This document shows positions 48,921-58,577 of a stretch of 64,000 bases of DNA, piece after piece (the first letter of the stretch is position 1; every line of letters begins with the position of its first letter). Location: positions 186,001 to 250,000 of the forward strand of contig NZ_CAJPUY010000009.1 of NCBI RefSeq assembly GCF_905397275.1, written 5' to 3'. The position numbers and the translations under genes were made by a program. The notes below the pieces were generated by a model. The model saw only the letters and a program-made list of their open reading frames with translations, was not told the DNA's origin and searched no databases. Source of the DNA: Cupriavidus yeoncheonensis (GTDB lineage Bacteria; Pseudomonadota; Gammaproteobacteria; Burkholderiales; Burkholderiaceae).

Positions 48921-49714
48921 GCTGTCTGCGGTAGCAGCTGGAAGCCGCCCTCGTCCAGTTGCAGCACCGCGGCGCGCGGATGGCTGCCGTCGAGGTCCCA
49001 GTCGGTCAGCACCCAGCGCACGCTCGAGACGTCCTGGTGTCGGGCGGGTCGGTGCGTGTGGCCATGCACAAGCAGCCGCGCATCGCAGGCTTCAAGGAGT
49101 GCCGTCACCGCGGCCGGCGTGGCATCGCCGTATACGACCTGGGTCGGCAGGCCCTGCTCGAGCTGGCGCAGGCGTCCGGCTTCGCTGTCGGCGCGCAGGC
49201 GCCGCGCCACCGCCAGCCGTGCCGACAGCGGCAGGGCCAGGAACACTCGCTGCACCCAGGGCTTGCGGGTCCAGCGTCGAAAGCGGTTGTAGCGCTCGTC
49301 ATCGGTGCACAGCATGTCGCCGTGGCTCAGCACGACGCGCTGGCCGGCGCAGAGAATGACAGTCGGGTCGGGCAGCAAGGTTACGCCCGCAGCGCTGGCA
49401 AAGCGCTTGCCCAACAGGAAGTCGCGGTTGCCGTGCATCAGGTAGACCGGCACGCCGCGCCCGGCCAGCGCGCGCAGCGCCATCGCCACCTGCGTGGCAA
49501 ACGGGGAGCTGGTCTCTTCGTCTCCGACCCAGAACTCGAAGAAGTCGCCCAGGATGAAGAGCGTGCGGGCCTCTTTGGCGGCGCGCTCCAGCACGCGCTC
49601 GAACGCGGCCAGCGTGCGGGGCATGCCCGGGGTCAGGTGCAGGTCGGAAATGAACCACGCCGGCGCCTGTACCTCGAGGGGACCGGCCACCGGCGTGGTG
49701 GGGATTGCGGTCAT
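48917..49714 (-). CDS. lpxH: UDP-2,3-diacylglucosamine diphosphatase
   Basis: LpxH makes lipid X in lipid A synthesis. The 265-residue calcineurin-like phosphoesterase shows the complete metal motif set: FISDLHL, GDFFEFWVGDE, MHGNRDFLLG, LSHGDMLC and VHGHTHRP. The ATG at 49714 is chosen; the frame continues to a TTG at 49768 that has no family similarity. It is preceded by the ppiB and ppiA genes on the same strand. Confidence 0.95.
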   Translation of the reverse strand: MTAIPTTPVAGPLEVQAPAWFISDLHLTPGMPRTLAAFERVLERAAKEARTLFILGDFFEFWVGDEETSSPFATQVAMALRALAGRGVPVYLMHGNRDFLLGKRFASAAGVTLLPDPTVILCAGQRVVLSHGDMLCTDDERYNRFRRWTRKPWVQRVFLALPLSARLAVARRLRADSEAGRLRQLEQGLPTQVVYGDATPAAVTALLEACDARLLVHGHTHRPARHQDVSSVRWVLTDWDLDGSHPRAAVLQLDEGGFQLLPQTA

Positions 49715-49790
49715 GCGCGCGGCCCGAACGGTGTGGTTGCCGGCAGGAGAGGCTGCATGAAGCCGCAATCGTGAGGCATGGGTCGCGTAC

Positions 49791-50291
49791 TTACTCGACG
49801 ACCACGGCCTTTTCGATCACCACGTCTTCCAGCGGCACGTCCTGGTGGAAGCCCGAGCTGCCGGTGCGCACGCCCTTGATCTGCTCGACCACGTCGGTGC
49901 CTTCGACGACCTTGCCGAACACGGCATAGCCGAAACCCTGCGGCGTCGGCGAGCTGAAGTTCAGGAAGTCGTTGTCGACCACGTTGATGAAGAACTGGGC
50001 CGTGGCGGAGTGGGGCGCATTGGTGCGCGCCATGGCCACGGTGTACTTGTCGTTCTTCAGGCCGTTGCCGGCTTCGTTCTCGATCGGGGCGTCGGTGCCC
50101 TTTTGCTTCATGCCGGGTTCGAAGCCGCCGCACTGGATCATGAAGTTCTTGATCACGCGATGGAAGATGGTGTTGTCATAGTGGCCCTTGCGGACGTACG
50201 ACAGGAAGTTCTCGACCGTCTTCGGAGCCTTCTCGGCGTCGAGTTCGATGGTGATGAGACCCTGGTTGGTTTGGAGCTGGACCTTGGACAT
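49791..50291 (-). CDS. ppiB: Cytoplasmic cyclophilin-type peptidyl-prolyl isomerase
   Basis: The 166-residue cyclophilin has no signal peptide. It carries [36 protein letters not shown] and [12 protein letters not shown], covering the catalytic Arg, Phe and Gln positions. GAGGAAAG precedes the ATG. It lies 24 nt downstream of the exported paralogue. Confidence 0.95.
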   Translation of the reverse strand: MSKVQLQTNQGLITIELDAEKAPKTVENFLSYVRKGHYDNTIFHRVIKNFMIQCGGFEPGMKQKGTDAPIENEAGNGLKNDKYTVAMARTNAPHSATAQFFINVVDNDFLNFSSPTPQGFGYAVFGKVVEGTDVVEQIKGVRTGSSGFHQDVPLEDVVIEKAVVVE

Positions 50292-50315
50292 GGGGCTTTC
50301 CTCTGTACGGTGTGT

Positions 50316-50903
50316 TTATTGAATGATGCTGGCCGACTCGATCACGATGGGCGCGGCCGGCACATTGCGCATGGGGCCGTAGGCCGTGGTCGGCACGTTC
50401 TTGATCTTCTCGATCGTATCCATGCCTTCCACCACCTTGCCGAATACGGCGTAGCCGTTGCCGTCCGGCTGCGGGTAGTCGAGATTCGGATTATCCACCA
50501 CATTGACGAAGAACTGCGCGGTGGCGGAATTCGGGTTGGCGGTGCGTGCCATGGCAACGGTGCCGGCCTTGTTCTTCAGGCCGTTCTGCGCCTCCAGTGG
50601 GATCGGCGCGCGCGTGGCCTTCTCCTTCATCTCGCGGTCGAAACCGCCGCCCTGCACCATGAAGCCATTGATCACGCGATGGAAGATGGTGCCGCTGTAG
50701 AAGCCGCTCTTCACGTACTCCATGAAGTTGGCGACGGTCTTGGGCGCCGCGTCGGGATAGACCTCGACGGTGAACTTGCCCTGGCTGGTGACGAACTGCA
50801 CACGTTCGGCCTTCTGCGTCTGCTGGGCCATGGACGGCAGGGCGGACAGGGCCAGTGCGGCGGCGCTCAGGCCGGCCAGGAGGATGCGGCGGGAACGGAT
50901 CAT
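50316..50903 (-). CDS. ppiA: Periplasmic cyclophilin-type peptidyl-prolyl isomerase
   Basis: The 195-residue cyclophilin has a Sec signal peptide (~1-26, ending LPSMA). The mature domain parallels PpiB (GTIFHRVINGFMVQGGGF, MARTANPNSATAQFFVNV). It assists folding in the periplasm. It is the upstream member of a tandem pair with ppiB, a likely duplication with different destinations. Confidence 0.93.
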   Translation of the reverse strand: MIRSRRILLAGLSAAALALSALPSMAQQTQKAERVQFVTSQGKFTVEVYPDAAPKTVANFMEYVKSGFYSGTIFHRVINGFMVQGGGFDREMKEKATRAPIPLEAQNGLKNKAGTVAMARTANPNSATAQFFVNVVDNPNLDYPQPDGNGYAVFGKVVEGMDTIEKIKNVPTTAYGPMRNVPAAPIVIESASIIQ

Positions 50904-50982
50904 GACTGCGGCTCCGGTAGTCTTGAAGATTGCGTCGGGCGTTGGCGGCCCGGCGACGGAAGAGGAAAGGGGCTTGGCGGTA

Positions 50983-51636
50983 TCAGCGTGCGGCCGGGGC
51001 GCTGGCAGGCGCGTGGATCACAGCCGGGGACGCCGGGCCTGCCGGGTTTCCGGCCGGCCGCAACTGACGCAGCGCCGAGCTGGCGCGCACGTCGCCAGGG
51101 TTGCGGCGCACGGCCTCGGCATAGGCCTGTTCGGCCAGGCGGCGGTAGACGTCGCCCAGGTTGGTATAGCCAACGGCAAAGGCGGGTTTGACCTCCGTGG
51201 CGAGCAGCAGCTCCGCTTCCGCGCGCTTCAGGTCACCGCGCTTCGCGTAGAGCAGCGCCAGGTTGTTGTGCGGCTCGGGCAGTTCGGGGAAGTCCTGCGC
51301 CATTTCGGCGAAGGCCTGGATCGCCTCGTCCTCGCGGCCAGCCTGCGCCATGGCCCAGGCGCGCTCGAAACGGGCCTGCGCATTGCGCGGGTTGGTGGCC
51401 AGCACGCGGTCGTAGCTGGAAATGGCTTCGTCGTAGCGCTTGCCGGCGGCGGCGCGTTCGGCCTTGGCCATGCCAGGATCGGCCGAGCGCGGGCCCGATG
51501 GCGGCGCGGTCGGGGCGGCCAGGGACAGCGGGCCGTTCTGCGCATGGGCGGTGCCTGCCAGCGCGGCAAGGACGGCCAGTGCGGTCATGGCGCGGCGCGC
51601 TGGGGCGAGGCGCTCGGTGGGCAGGGTCAGGCTCAT
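50983..51636 (-). CDS. Exported tetratricopeptide-repeat protein
   Basis: The 217-residue product has a signal peptide (~1-32, ending GTAHA). About three to four TPR units follow between ~50 and ~185 ([57 protein letters not shown]), and then a Pro/Ala-rich tail. It probably scaffolds protein interactions in the periplasm. The ATG at 51636 gives a proper signal peptide. Its partners are unknown. Confidence 0.82.
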   Translation of the reverse strand: MSLTLPTERLAPARRAMTALAVLAALAGTAHAQNGPLSLAAPTAPPSGPRSADPGMAKAERAAAGKRYDEAISSYDRVLATNPRNAQARFERAWAMAQAGREDEAIQAFAEMAQDFPELPEPHNNLALLYAKRGDLKRAEAELLLATEVKPAFAVGYTNLGDVYRRLAEQAYAEAVRRNPGDVRASSALRQLRPAGNPAGPASPAVIHAPASAPAAR

Positions 51637-51880
51637 TGAAGGAGGGTCCGTTATACTCCGCGGCATTCTAGCAAAGCGGCACAGCTGGCACGACGCGCGT
51701 GCATGCGGCCGCGCCGGGGCGCCGCCGGGGGCTGCGCTCGCAGTGCGTGGCGGCAAGGCGCTTCCGGTAAGATATGGGGCTCCGGTGTTTGTGCGTGCAC
51801 CATCGCGCCGGGCCCGACGACGCCGTCGCGGGCCGGACGACTGCGTGCCGGCAGGCACCTCACATCACACTCATTGCTTC

Positions 51881-53269
51881 ATGCAGCTTCTGAACATCTA
51901 CAACACGCTCGCGCGTGAGAAACAGCCATTCGTGCCCATCGAACCCGGCAAGGTCCGCATGTATGTGTGCGGCATGACCGTGTACGACTACTGTCACGTC
52001 GGCCACGCGCGCGTGATGGTGGTGTTCGACATGGTGCACCGCTGGCTGCGCGCCGCGGGCTACGAGGTGACCTTCGTCCAGAACATCACGGATATCGACG
52101 ACAAGATCATCCGCCGCGCGGCCGAGAACGGCGAGACGATCGGCCAGCTGACCACGCGCTTCATCCAGTACATGCACGAGGATGCCGACGCGCTGGGCAT
52201 CGTCCGCCCGGACCACGAGCCGCGCGCAACCGACTACGTGCCGCAGATGCTCGACCTGATCGGCAAGCTCGAAGCGAAGGGCCTTGCCTACCAGGCGACC
52301 GATGGCGACGTGAACTACTCGGTGCGCAAGTTCGATGGCTATGGCAAGTTGTCCGGCAAGTCGGTGGAAGACCTGCGCGCCGGCGAGCGCGTGACGGCCA
52401 ACGATGCCAAGCAGGACCCGCTGGATTTCGTGCTGTGGAAGTCGGCCAAGGCAAGCGAGCCGCCCGAGAGCAAGTGGGACTCGAAGTGGGGCATGGGCCG
52501 CCCGGGGTGGCATATCGAATGCTCGGCCATGAGCTGCACGCTGCTGGGCGAGCATTTCGATATCCACGGCGGCGGCGCGGACCTGCAGTTCCCGCACCAC
52601 GAGAACGAGATCGCCCAGTCCGAGGGCGCGAGCGGCAAGCCGTTCGTCAATGTGTGGATGCACAACGGCTTCGTGCGCGTGAATGACGAGAAAATGTCGA
52701 AATCGCTCGGCAACTTCTTCACGATCCGCGAAGTGCTGAAGGAGTACGACCCGGAAGTCGTGCGTTTCTTCATCCTGCGCGCGCACTACCGCAGCCCGCT
52801 GAACTACAGCGATGCCCATCTGGACGACGCCCGCCACGCGCTGACCCGTCTCTACACCGCGCTCAAGGACACCCAGCCCGGCGGCTATGCCGTTGACTGG
52901 GATGAGCCGCACGCGAAGCGCTTTGCCGAGGCCATGGGCGACGACTTCAACACGCCGATCGCCATGTCGGTGCTGTTCGACCTGGCCAGCGAGATCAACC
53001 GGACCGGCTCCTCCGTGGCGGCCCGCCAGCTCAAGGGACTGGCCGGCACGCTGGGCCTGCTCGAGCGCGACCCGCACACGTTCCTGCAGGGCGGCAAGCA
53101 GGCCAATGGCCCCACGCCGGAAGAGATCGAGGCACAGATCGCTGCGCGCAAGGCCGCCAAGGCCGGGCGCAACTTCGCCGAAGCCGACCGCATCCGCGCG
53201 GAACTGCTCGCCGCGGGCATCGTGCTGGAAGACAAGCCGGGCGGTGCGACCGAATGGAGGCGTGCTTGA
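51881..53269 (+). CDS. cysS: Cysteinyl-tRNA synthetase
   Basis: The 462-residue class I synthetase has the HIGH motif as HVGHAR (~39-44) and the KMSKS motif as EKMSKSLGN (~268). Zinc ligands are seen in [10 protein letters not shown] (Cys30), HIECSAMSC and [15 protein letters not shown]. The ATG at 51881 matches the family start (LNIYNTL). The last bases overlap the glycosylase gene. Confidence 0.97.
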   Translation: MQLLNIYNTLAREKQPFVPIEPGKVRMYVCGMTVYDYCHVGHARVMVVFDMVHRWLRAAGYEVTFVQNITDIDDKIIRRAAENGETIGQLTTRFIQYMHEDADALGIVRPDHEPRATDYVPQMLDLIGKLEAKGLAYQATDGDVNYSVRKFDGYGKLSGKSVEDLRAGERVTANDAKQDPLDFVLWKSAKASEPPESKWDSKWGMGRPGWHIECSAMSCTLLGEHFDIHGGGADLQFPHHENEIAQSEGASGKPFVNVWMHNGFVRVNDEKMSKSLGNFFTIREVLKEYDPEVVRFFILRAHYRSPLNYSDAHLDDARHALTRLYTALKDTQPGGYAVDWDEPHAKRFAEAMGDDFNTPIAMSVLFDLASEINRTGSSVAARQLKGLAGTLGLLERDPHTFLQGGKQANGPTPEEIEAQIAARKAAKAGRNFAEADRIRAELLAAGIVLEDKPGGATEWRRA

Positions 53270-54024
53270 ACGCTGCCGCGCGCAAGCCCGCCACGCCGGC
53301 CAAGACCCCCGCTTCCCGTGCCGCCAAGGGCAGCGCGAAGGAAGGGAAGGTCGTGCTGCCGGAAGCCGAGGCATTGCCGCTGCCGGTCGAGACCGTCGTC
53401 GATGCCGTACGCCCGGCGTACTGGGATGAGGCCTGTGCCGACCTGATGAAGCGCGACCGCATCCTGCGCAAGATGATCCCGACGTACGGCCCGGCGCATC
53501 TGGTGTCGCGCGGCGATCCGTTCATCACGCTGGCGCGATCGGTGGTGGGTCAGCAGATTTCGGTCAAGGCGGCGCAATCGGTGTGGGAGCGCCTGGTCGA
53601 CGCCTGCCCGAAGCTGACGCCTGCGCAGTTCCTGCGCGCCGGGCCTGAAAAGCTGGCCGCATGCGGGCTGTCGCGGCGCAAGGCCGAGTACATTGCCGAC
53701 CTGGCGGACCACTTCAAGGCTGGCCGCGTCCATGTGAGCGAATGGGCGGTGATGGACGATGAAGCCGTCATTGCAGAGCTGACGCAGATCCGCGGCATCG
53801 GCCGCTGGACGGCCGAGATGTTCCTGATGTTCAATCTGATGCGGCCCAACGTGCTGCCCCTGGATGACGTCGGGCTCATCAACGCCATCTCGACCAATTA
53901 CTTCAGCGGCGAGCCCGTGACCCGTAGCGAGGCGCGCGAAGTCGCGGCAAACTGGGAACCCTGGCGAACGGTGGCGACGTGGTATATGTGGCGTAGTCTC
54001 GACCCGTTGCCGGTGACGTATTAG
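53266..54024 (+). CDS. DNA-3-methyladenine glycosylase (AlkA-like, HhH-GPD)
   Basis: The ~252-residue base-excision repair glycosylase has the helix-hairpin-helix motif [18 protein letters not shown] followed by the catalytic Asp in LPLDDVGL. A disordered Lys/Ala-rich N-terminus (~1-35) precedes the domain. The start is taken as TTG 53266, which overlaps the cysS stop (TTGA) and has GGAGG 5 nt upstream. An ATG at 53254 is the alternative and adds four residues. Confidence 0.88.
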   Translation: MNAAARKPATPAKTPASRAAKGSAKEGKVVLPEAEALPLPVETVVDAVRPAYWDEACADLMKRDRILRKMIPTYGPAHLVSRGDPFITLARSVVGQQISVKAAQSVWERLVDACPKLTPAQFLRAGPEKLAACGLSRRKAEYIADLADHFKAGRVHVSEWAVMDDEAVIAELTQIRGIGRWTAEMFLMFNLMRPNVLPLDDVGLINAISTNYFSGEPVTRSEAREVAANWEPWRTVATWYMWRSLDPLPVTY

Positions 54025-54101
54025 GCATAGTCGTAACAAAAAGTAGCTGCAGGTGCAGTAAAGGCTATCTGCCCGGTGCAAAGATAGCGGCTAAATTCCG
54101 G

Positions 54102-54107
54102 TAGAAT
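54102..54107 (+). promoter_or_regulatory. -10 element for accA
   Basis: TAGAAT lies 32 nt before the accA ATG in the 115-nt gap after the glycosylase gene. Confidence 0.4.
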
Positions 54108-54139
54108 GCGCCCCTTCACAGACAGGTACGTGTGATTTT

Positions 54140-55111
54140 ATGAAAACCACCTTCCTGGATTTTGAGCAGCCCATTGCCGAACTCGAGGCAAAGATCGAAG
54201 AACTGCGCTTTGTGCAGGACGATTCGGCTGTCGATATTTCCGAAGAGATTTCGCGGCTGGCTGGCAAGAGCCAGCAGCTCACCAAGGACATCTACGCCAA
54301 CCTGACCCCGTGGCAGGTTGCGCAGATCGCCCGCCATCCGCAGCGCCCGTACACGCTCGACTACGTGCGTGAGATCTTCACCGATTTCCACGAGCTGCAT
54401 GGCGACCGCACCTTTGCCGACGATCTTTCGATCGTTGGCGGCCTGGCCCGCTTCAACGGCCAGTCGTGCATGGTCATCGGCCACCAGAAGGGGCGTGACA
54501 CGAAAGAGCGCGCCATGCGCAATTTCGGCATGCCCAAGCCCGAGGGCTATCGCAAGGCCAAGCGCCTGATGGAACTGGCCGACAAGTTCGGCCTGCCGAT
54601 CTTCACCTTCGTGGATACGCCGGGCGCGTTCCCCGGCATCGATGCCGAAGAGCGTGGCCAGTCCGAAGCGATCGGCCATAACCTCTACGTGATGGCCGGC
54701 CTGAAGGTGCCCCTGATCGCCACGATCATCGGCGAAGGCGGTTCGGGCGGTGCCCTGGCCATTGCCGTTGGCGACGTGGTGCAGATGCTGCAATTCGCCA
54801 CCTACGCCGTGATCTCGCCGGAAGGCTGCGCCTCGATCCTGTGGAAGACGGCAGAGAAGGCGCCGGAAGCCGCGGAAGCCCTCGGCCTGACCGCCCACCG
54901 CCTGAAGGCGCTGGGCCTGATCGACAAGATCGTCAGCGAGCCGCTGGGCGGCGCTCACCGCGATGTCAAGGGCATGGCCGCCATGCTCAAGCGTTCGCTG
55001 GCCGAATCGCTGCGCCAGTTCCAGGGCGTGAGCGTGAAGGAGCTGCAGGCGCGCCGCTACGAGCGCCTGCTCGCCTATGGCAAGTTCAAGGAAACCGGCG
55101 TCCAGGACTGA
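54140..55111 (+). CDS. accA: Acetyl-CoA carboxylase carboxyltransferase alpha subunit
   Basis: AccA with AccD transfers the carboxyl group from biotin to acetyl-CoA, the first step of fatty acid synthesis. The 323-residue product (E. coli 319) has the N-terminal helical region [20 protein letters not shown], then [41 protein letters not shown] and [16 protein letters not shown] of the crotonase-like fold. tilS follows with 1 nt between stop and start. Confidence 0.98.
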   Translation: MKTTFLDFEQPIAELEAKIEELRFVQDDSAVDISEEISRLAGKSQQLTKDIYANLTPWQVAQIARHPQRPYTLDYVREIFTDFHELHGDRTFADDLSIVGGLARFNGQSCMVIGHQKGRDTKERAMRNFGMPKPEGYRKAKRLMELADKFGLPIFTFVDTPGAFPGIDAEERGQSEAIGHNLYVMAGLKVPLIATIIGEGGSGGALAIAVGDVVQMLQFATYAVISPEGCASILWKTAEKAPEAAEALGLTAHRLKALGLIDKIVSEPLGGAHRDVKGMAAMLKRSLAESLRQFQGVSVKELQARRYERLLAYGKFKETGVQD

Positions 55112-55112
55112 C

Positions 55113-56567
55113 TTGTCCGAGCGCCTGACCGACAAGGTCGCACAGGCCCTCCAGGCCAGTGCGGCCTTTGTTGTTTCTGGTGGTGCGGGGTCCGGTCCGG
55201 CCGCAATGGTGGTGGCCGTGGCGCTGTCCGGCGGCCGCGATTCGGTGGCGCTGCTCCATGCCGCGCAGGCCGCGGTGTCCGCATGGAACCTGCCGGCCCG
55301 CGTGGTGGCCCTGCACGTGCATCATGGCCTGCAGGCGCAGGCAGACGACTGGGACAGGTTCTGCGCGGAGCTGTGCGCGCGCTGGCAGCTGGGCTATTTC
55401 GTGCGGCGTGTCTCGGTGCAAGCCGGCACGGGCGAGGGCATCGAAGCCGCCGCGCGGCGCGCGCGCTACGAGGCGCTCGGCGAGATGTGCCGCGCAAGCG
55501 GTGCCGGACTGCTGCTGTTTGCCCACCATCTCGACGACCAGGTCGAAACCGTACTGCTCAGGCTTTTTCGCGGCGCAGGCGTGGCGGGCATGGCCGGCAT
55601 GCCCGCCACGCGCCGGCTGGACGAAGACGCCGACATCGTATTGCTGCGGCCTTGGCTGGAGGTGCCGCGCGCCGATATCGATGGCTATTGCGCCTCGCAT
55701 GAGCTGGTGTGGATCGAAGACCCATCCAACGACAGCACGCGTTACGCGCGCAACGCGCTGCGCGCGCAATTGCCGCAGCTGGAGCAGGCATTTCCCGCGT
55801 TGCGCGCAAATGTTGCGCAGGCCGCGGTCCATTTTGCGCAGGCCGCCAGCATGCTCGACGACCTGGCAGGCGCCGCACTGGCGCGCCTGGTTGTGCCAGG
55901 GCGCGATGCCGACACACTGGCCGAGCTGGACCTGCCGGGCCTTTGCGCATTACCGGCATCCCATGCCGATGCCGTGCTGCGCCTCTGGCTGCGCGACCTC
56001 GGCACCCGTGCGCCGTCGACGGCCAGGCTGGCCGCGATGCGAGAGCAATTGCTCGACCACGGTGGCGGCGAGCCGGCCATTGCGCATGACGGCCTGGTGC
56101 TGCGCAGATTCCAGGGCAGGGTCCTGGCCTGCAGGCGCGAGCCCGACACGCTGCCCGCGCCTCAGGCGTTCTCGTGGCGTGGCGAGGCGCGCATCGTGGT
56201 GCCGGCCTGGCGCGGCGAACTGCACTTCACGCGCGACGATACCTTTGGCGTGCCCGAAGCCATGTTGCGGCAGCCGCTACGGCTCGCAGGGCGCCACGGC
56301 GGCGAGCGCATCGTGCTTCGACCCGGTGGCCCCGCGCGCGCGCTCAAGCAGGCCTACCAGGAGGCCGGCGTGCCACGCTGGCGGCGATGCTGGCTGCCGC
56401 TGCTGTGGGCCGGCGATGTGCTGGTGATGGCTGCGGGCCTTGGCATGCACCGCCGCTGGGGCGAAGCGCCGCACGCGCCGCGCTGGCGTGTCGAGTGGGT
56501 GCAGGCGGCAATCGGGGCAAGCTGCGAGCAGCCCGGGGCTGGTCGCCCACATCACTTTCCGTCATAG
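55113..56567 (+). CDS. tilS: tRNA(Ile)-lysidine synthetase
   Basis: TilS adds lysine to the wobble C of tRNA-Ile(CAU). The 484-residue product has the PP-loop ALSGGRDSVALLHA (~37-43), HVHHGLQAQADDW, ARRARYEAL and AHHLDDQVETVLLRLFRG, followed by the substrate-binding and C-terminal TilS domains. The start is TTG at 55113, immediately after accA and with AGGA upstream. The earlier in-frame ATG at 55077 lies inside accA. Coupling to accA is likely; this neighbourhood is conserved in proteobacteria. Confidence 0.93.
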   Translation: MSERLTDKVAQALQASAAFVVSGGAGSGPAAMVVAVALSGGRDSVALLHAAQAAVSAWNLPARVVALHVHHGLQAQADDWDRFCAELCARWQLGYFVRRVSVQAGTGEGIEAAARRARYEALGEMCRASGAGLLLFAHHLDDQVETVLLRLFRGAGVAGMAGMPATRRLDEDADIVLLRPWLEVPRADIDGYCASHELVWIEDPSNDSTRYARNALRAQLPQLEQAFPALRANVAQAAVHFAQAASMLDDLAGAALARLVVPGRDADTLAELDLPGLCALPASHADAVLRLWLRDLGTRAPSTARLAAMREQLLDHGGGEPAIAHDGLVLRRFQGRVLACRREPDTLPAPQAFSWRGEARIVVPAWRGELHFTRDDTFGVPEAMLRQPLRLAGRHGGERIVLRPGGPARALKQAYQEAGVPRWRRCWLPLLWAGDVLVMAAGLGMHRRWGEAPHAPRWRVEWVQAAIGASCEQPGAGRPHHFPS

Positions 56568-56649
56568 TCCAACGCGTCTGCGCCTTGCCTGATGGGCTCG
56601 CTTCGTGTATTTTCAAGGGCTTTGCACAATCGCTGGCGTCGACAAGAAG

Positions 56650-57900
56650 ATGGCTCTCATCGTTCACAAATACGGCGGCACTTCGATGGGTTCCACGGAA
56701 CGCATCAAGAATGTCGCCAAGCGCGTAGCCAAGTGGCACCGCGCCGGTCACCGCGTAGTCGTGGTGCCTTCGGCCATGTCGGGCGAAACCAATCGCCTGC
56801 TGGGACTCGCCAAGGAGATTTCGGCTCAGCCGGATCCGCGTGAGCTGGACATGCTCGCCTCGACTGGCGAACAGGCCAGCGTCGCGCTGCTGGCCATTGC
56901 GCTGCACGGCGAAGACATCGACGCGGTCAGCTACACGGGCTGGCAGGTGCCGGTGAAGACCGATTCGTCCTACACCAAGGCCCGCATCGAGTCGATCGAC
57001 GACGAGCGCATCCTTGGCGATCTCGACGCCGGCCGCGTGGTGGTCATCACCGGCTTCCAGGGCATCGACGACGAGGGCAACATCACGACGCTGGGCCGTG
57101 GCGGCTCGGACACCTCGGCCGTGGCCATTGCTGCCGCCATCGAGGCTGACGAATGCCTGATCTATACCGACGTGGATGGCGTGTACACCACCGATCCGCG
57201 CGTGGTCGAAGACGCCCGCCGCCTGGACAAGATCACCTTCGAGGAAATGCTGGAAATGGCCAGCCTGGGCTCCAAGGTGCTGCAGATCCGCTCGGTGGAG
57301 TTCGCCGGCAAGTACCGCGTGAAGACCCGCGTACTGTCGTCGCTGACCGACCCGCTCATGCCGCTCGAGAACGAAATCAACTCGGGCACGCTGATCACTT
57401 TTGAGGAAGATTCCAACATGGAAGCCGCAGTCATCTCCGGCATCGCATTTGCCCGTGACGAAGCCAAGATCACCGTTCTGGGCGTGCCGGACAAGCCGGG
57501 CATCGCGTACCAGATCCTGGGCCCGGTCGCCGACGCCAATATCGACGTCGACATGATCATCCAGAACCAGTCGGTGGACGGCAAGACCGACTTCACGTTC
57601 ACCGTGCCGCGCGGCGACTACCAGCGCACGCTGACGCTGCTGACCGACAGCGTCAAGCCGCACGTTGGCGCGGCCAACGTTTCGGGCGACCCGAAGGTGT
57701 CGAAGGTCTCGGTGGTCGGCGTGGGCATGCGCTCGCATGTCGGCGTCGCCAGCAAGATGTTCCGCACGCTTTCCGAAGAAGGCATCAACATCCAGATGAT
57801 CTCCACCTCGGAAATCAAGATCTCGGTGCTGATCGACGAGAAGTACATGGAACTCGCCGTGCGCGCGCTGCACAAGGCATTCGAACTGGAACAGGCCTGA
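56650..57900 (+). CDS. lysC: Aspartate kinase
   Basis: LysC phosphorylates aspartate for lysine, threonine and methionine synthesis. The 416-residue product has the kinase domain (ALIVHKYGGTSMGSTERIKN, VITGFQG, TTLGRGGSDTSAVA, YTDVDGVYTTDPR) and two ACT domains from ~262 to 416 for feedback by lysine and threonine. The ATG at 56650 begins the conserved region. An internal ATG at 57418 with a ribosome site could make a separate regulatory beta subunit (see findings). Confidence 0.97.
   Translation: MALIVHKYGGTSMGSTERIKNVAKRVAKWHRAGHRVVVVPSAMSGETNRLLGLAKEISAQPDPRELDMLASTGEQASVALLAIALHGEDIDAVSYTGWQVPVKTDSSYTKARIESIDDERILGDLDAGRVVVITGFQGIDDEGNITTLGRGGSDTSAVAIAAAIEADECLIYTDVDGVYTTDPRVVEDARRLDKITFEEMLEMASLGSKVLQIRSVEFAGKYRVKTRVLSSLTDPLMPLENEINSGTLITFEEDSNMEAAVISGIAFARDEAKITVLGVPDKPGIAYQILGPVADANIDVDMIIQNQSVDGKTDFTFTVPRGDYQRTLTLLTDSVKPHVGAANVSGDPKVSKVSVVGVGMRSHVGVASKMFRTLSEEGINIQMISTSEIKISVLIDEKYMELAVRALHKAFELEQA
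57404..57420 (+). promoter_or_regulatory. Possible internal translation start for a LysC beta subunit
   Basis: AGGAAG (57404-57409) lies 8 nt before an in-frame ATG (57418, Met257) at the junction of kinase and ACT domains. The product would be 160 residues, close to the beta subunit of B. subtilis aspartokinase II. The evidence is positional only. Confidence 0.45.
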
Positions 57901-57962
57901 TCCGTTCGTCAGTTTTCTTCTGGCGACGCCGAAATTTTTTGTGTTGAGTGATCGATTTTTCG

Positions 57963-57991
57963 TTGACCAACCACGAAGGTGTCGCTAGAAT
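57963..57991 (+). promoter_or_regulatory. Promoter of tRNA-Ser
   Basis: TTGACC (57963-57968) and TAGAAT (57986-57991) are separated by 17 bp, a near-consensus sigma-70 promoter. The expected start is near 57998, about 35 nt before the mature tRNA. Confidence 0.85.
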
Positions 57992-58032
57992 TTGCGCTTC
58001 GTTGTTCGGCTCCCTCGGACAACGCAAGTTTG

Positions 58033-58126
58033 GGAGACGTGGCCGAGAGGTCGAAGGCACTCCCCTGCTAAGGGAGCATCTGGGCCAAAACCTGGATCGA
58101 GGGTTCGAATCCCTCCGTCTCCGCCA
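58033..58126 (+). tRNA. tRNA-Ser (anticodon GCU)
   Basis: The acceptor stem pairs GGAGACG (58033-58039) with CGTCTCC (58116-58122), followed by G73 and an encoded CCA (58124-58126). The anticodon loop CTGCTAA has anticodon GCT at 58067-58069, reading AGC and AGU serine codons. The long variable arm (GCATCTGGGCC...) is typical of class II tRNAs, and the T-arm reads GGGTTCGAATCCC. A strong promoter and terminator flank it. Confidence 0.97.
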
Positions 58127-58140
58127 GCAATGGCGGCGAA

Positions 58141-58177
58141 CCCCGGAAGATCGCGGTCTTCCGGGGTTTTGTTTTTT
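58141..58177 (+). terminator. Intrinsic terminator of tRNA-Ser
   Basis: CCCCGGAAGA (58141-58150) pairs with TCTTCCGGGG (58157-58166), followed by TTTTGTTTTTT. It lies 14 nt after the CCA end. Confidence 0.93.
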
Positions 58178-58577
58178 GTACCCCCCATCTTATCCCAGCG
58201 CGCAAAGAAGGCCGGCGTGGCTCAGCCCGGGCTCGGCACTAATTGGCGACGCCGAGACGCGCTCATTTCGGCCATTCGCTCCGAGCGCTTTCCGCTAGCG
58301 AGCGTGATGATGCGTTGAAGACCTGCTTCTGCGGCGCTATCCAACTGCATCCAAATGGGCCTTCCCGAGACACCGAACCAACGTCCCTGTGTTGCCTCCG
58401 TAGCCGAAGGCGAGGCGCGAATACAGCTATTGGATCCTCTTGAAGCGTTTGAGCCATTCTGATCCTGGCATTCAGGATGTCACGGCAAGCATCACGGAAG
58501 TCGCACTGCGAGGTGCGAGGTGCGAGTTGCGCGTTGTCTCGGCGTCAGTCCATAGTGAAGCCCGAGCTACTGCAAGG
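58178..58577. other. 400-nt region without a recognisable gene
   Basis: This stretch lies between the tRNA terminator and the LysR stop codon. Short open frames exist on both strands (for example 58243-58443 plus and 58263-58457 minus), but none has a ribosome site or similarity that I recognise. It contains about 3.4 tandem copies of TGCGAGG (58507-58530). By eye its base composition is less GC-rich than the core genes. It may be the degraded edge of inserted DNA. Confidence 0.5.

Noticed and set aside
57948-58318. Open frames crossing the tRNA-Ser gene
   Set aside because: They cover the tRNA and its terminator and have no ribosome site or similarity.
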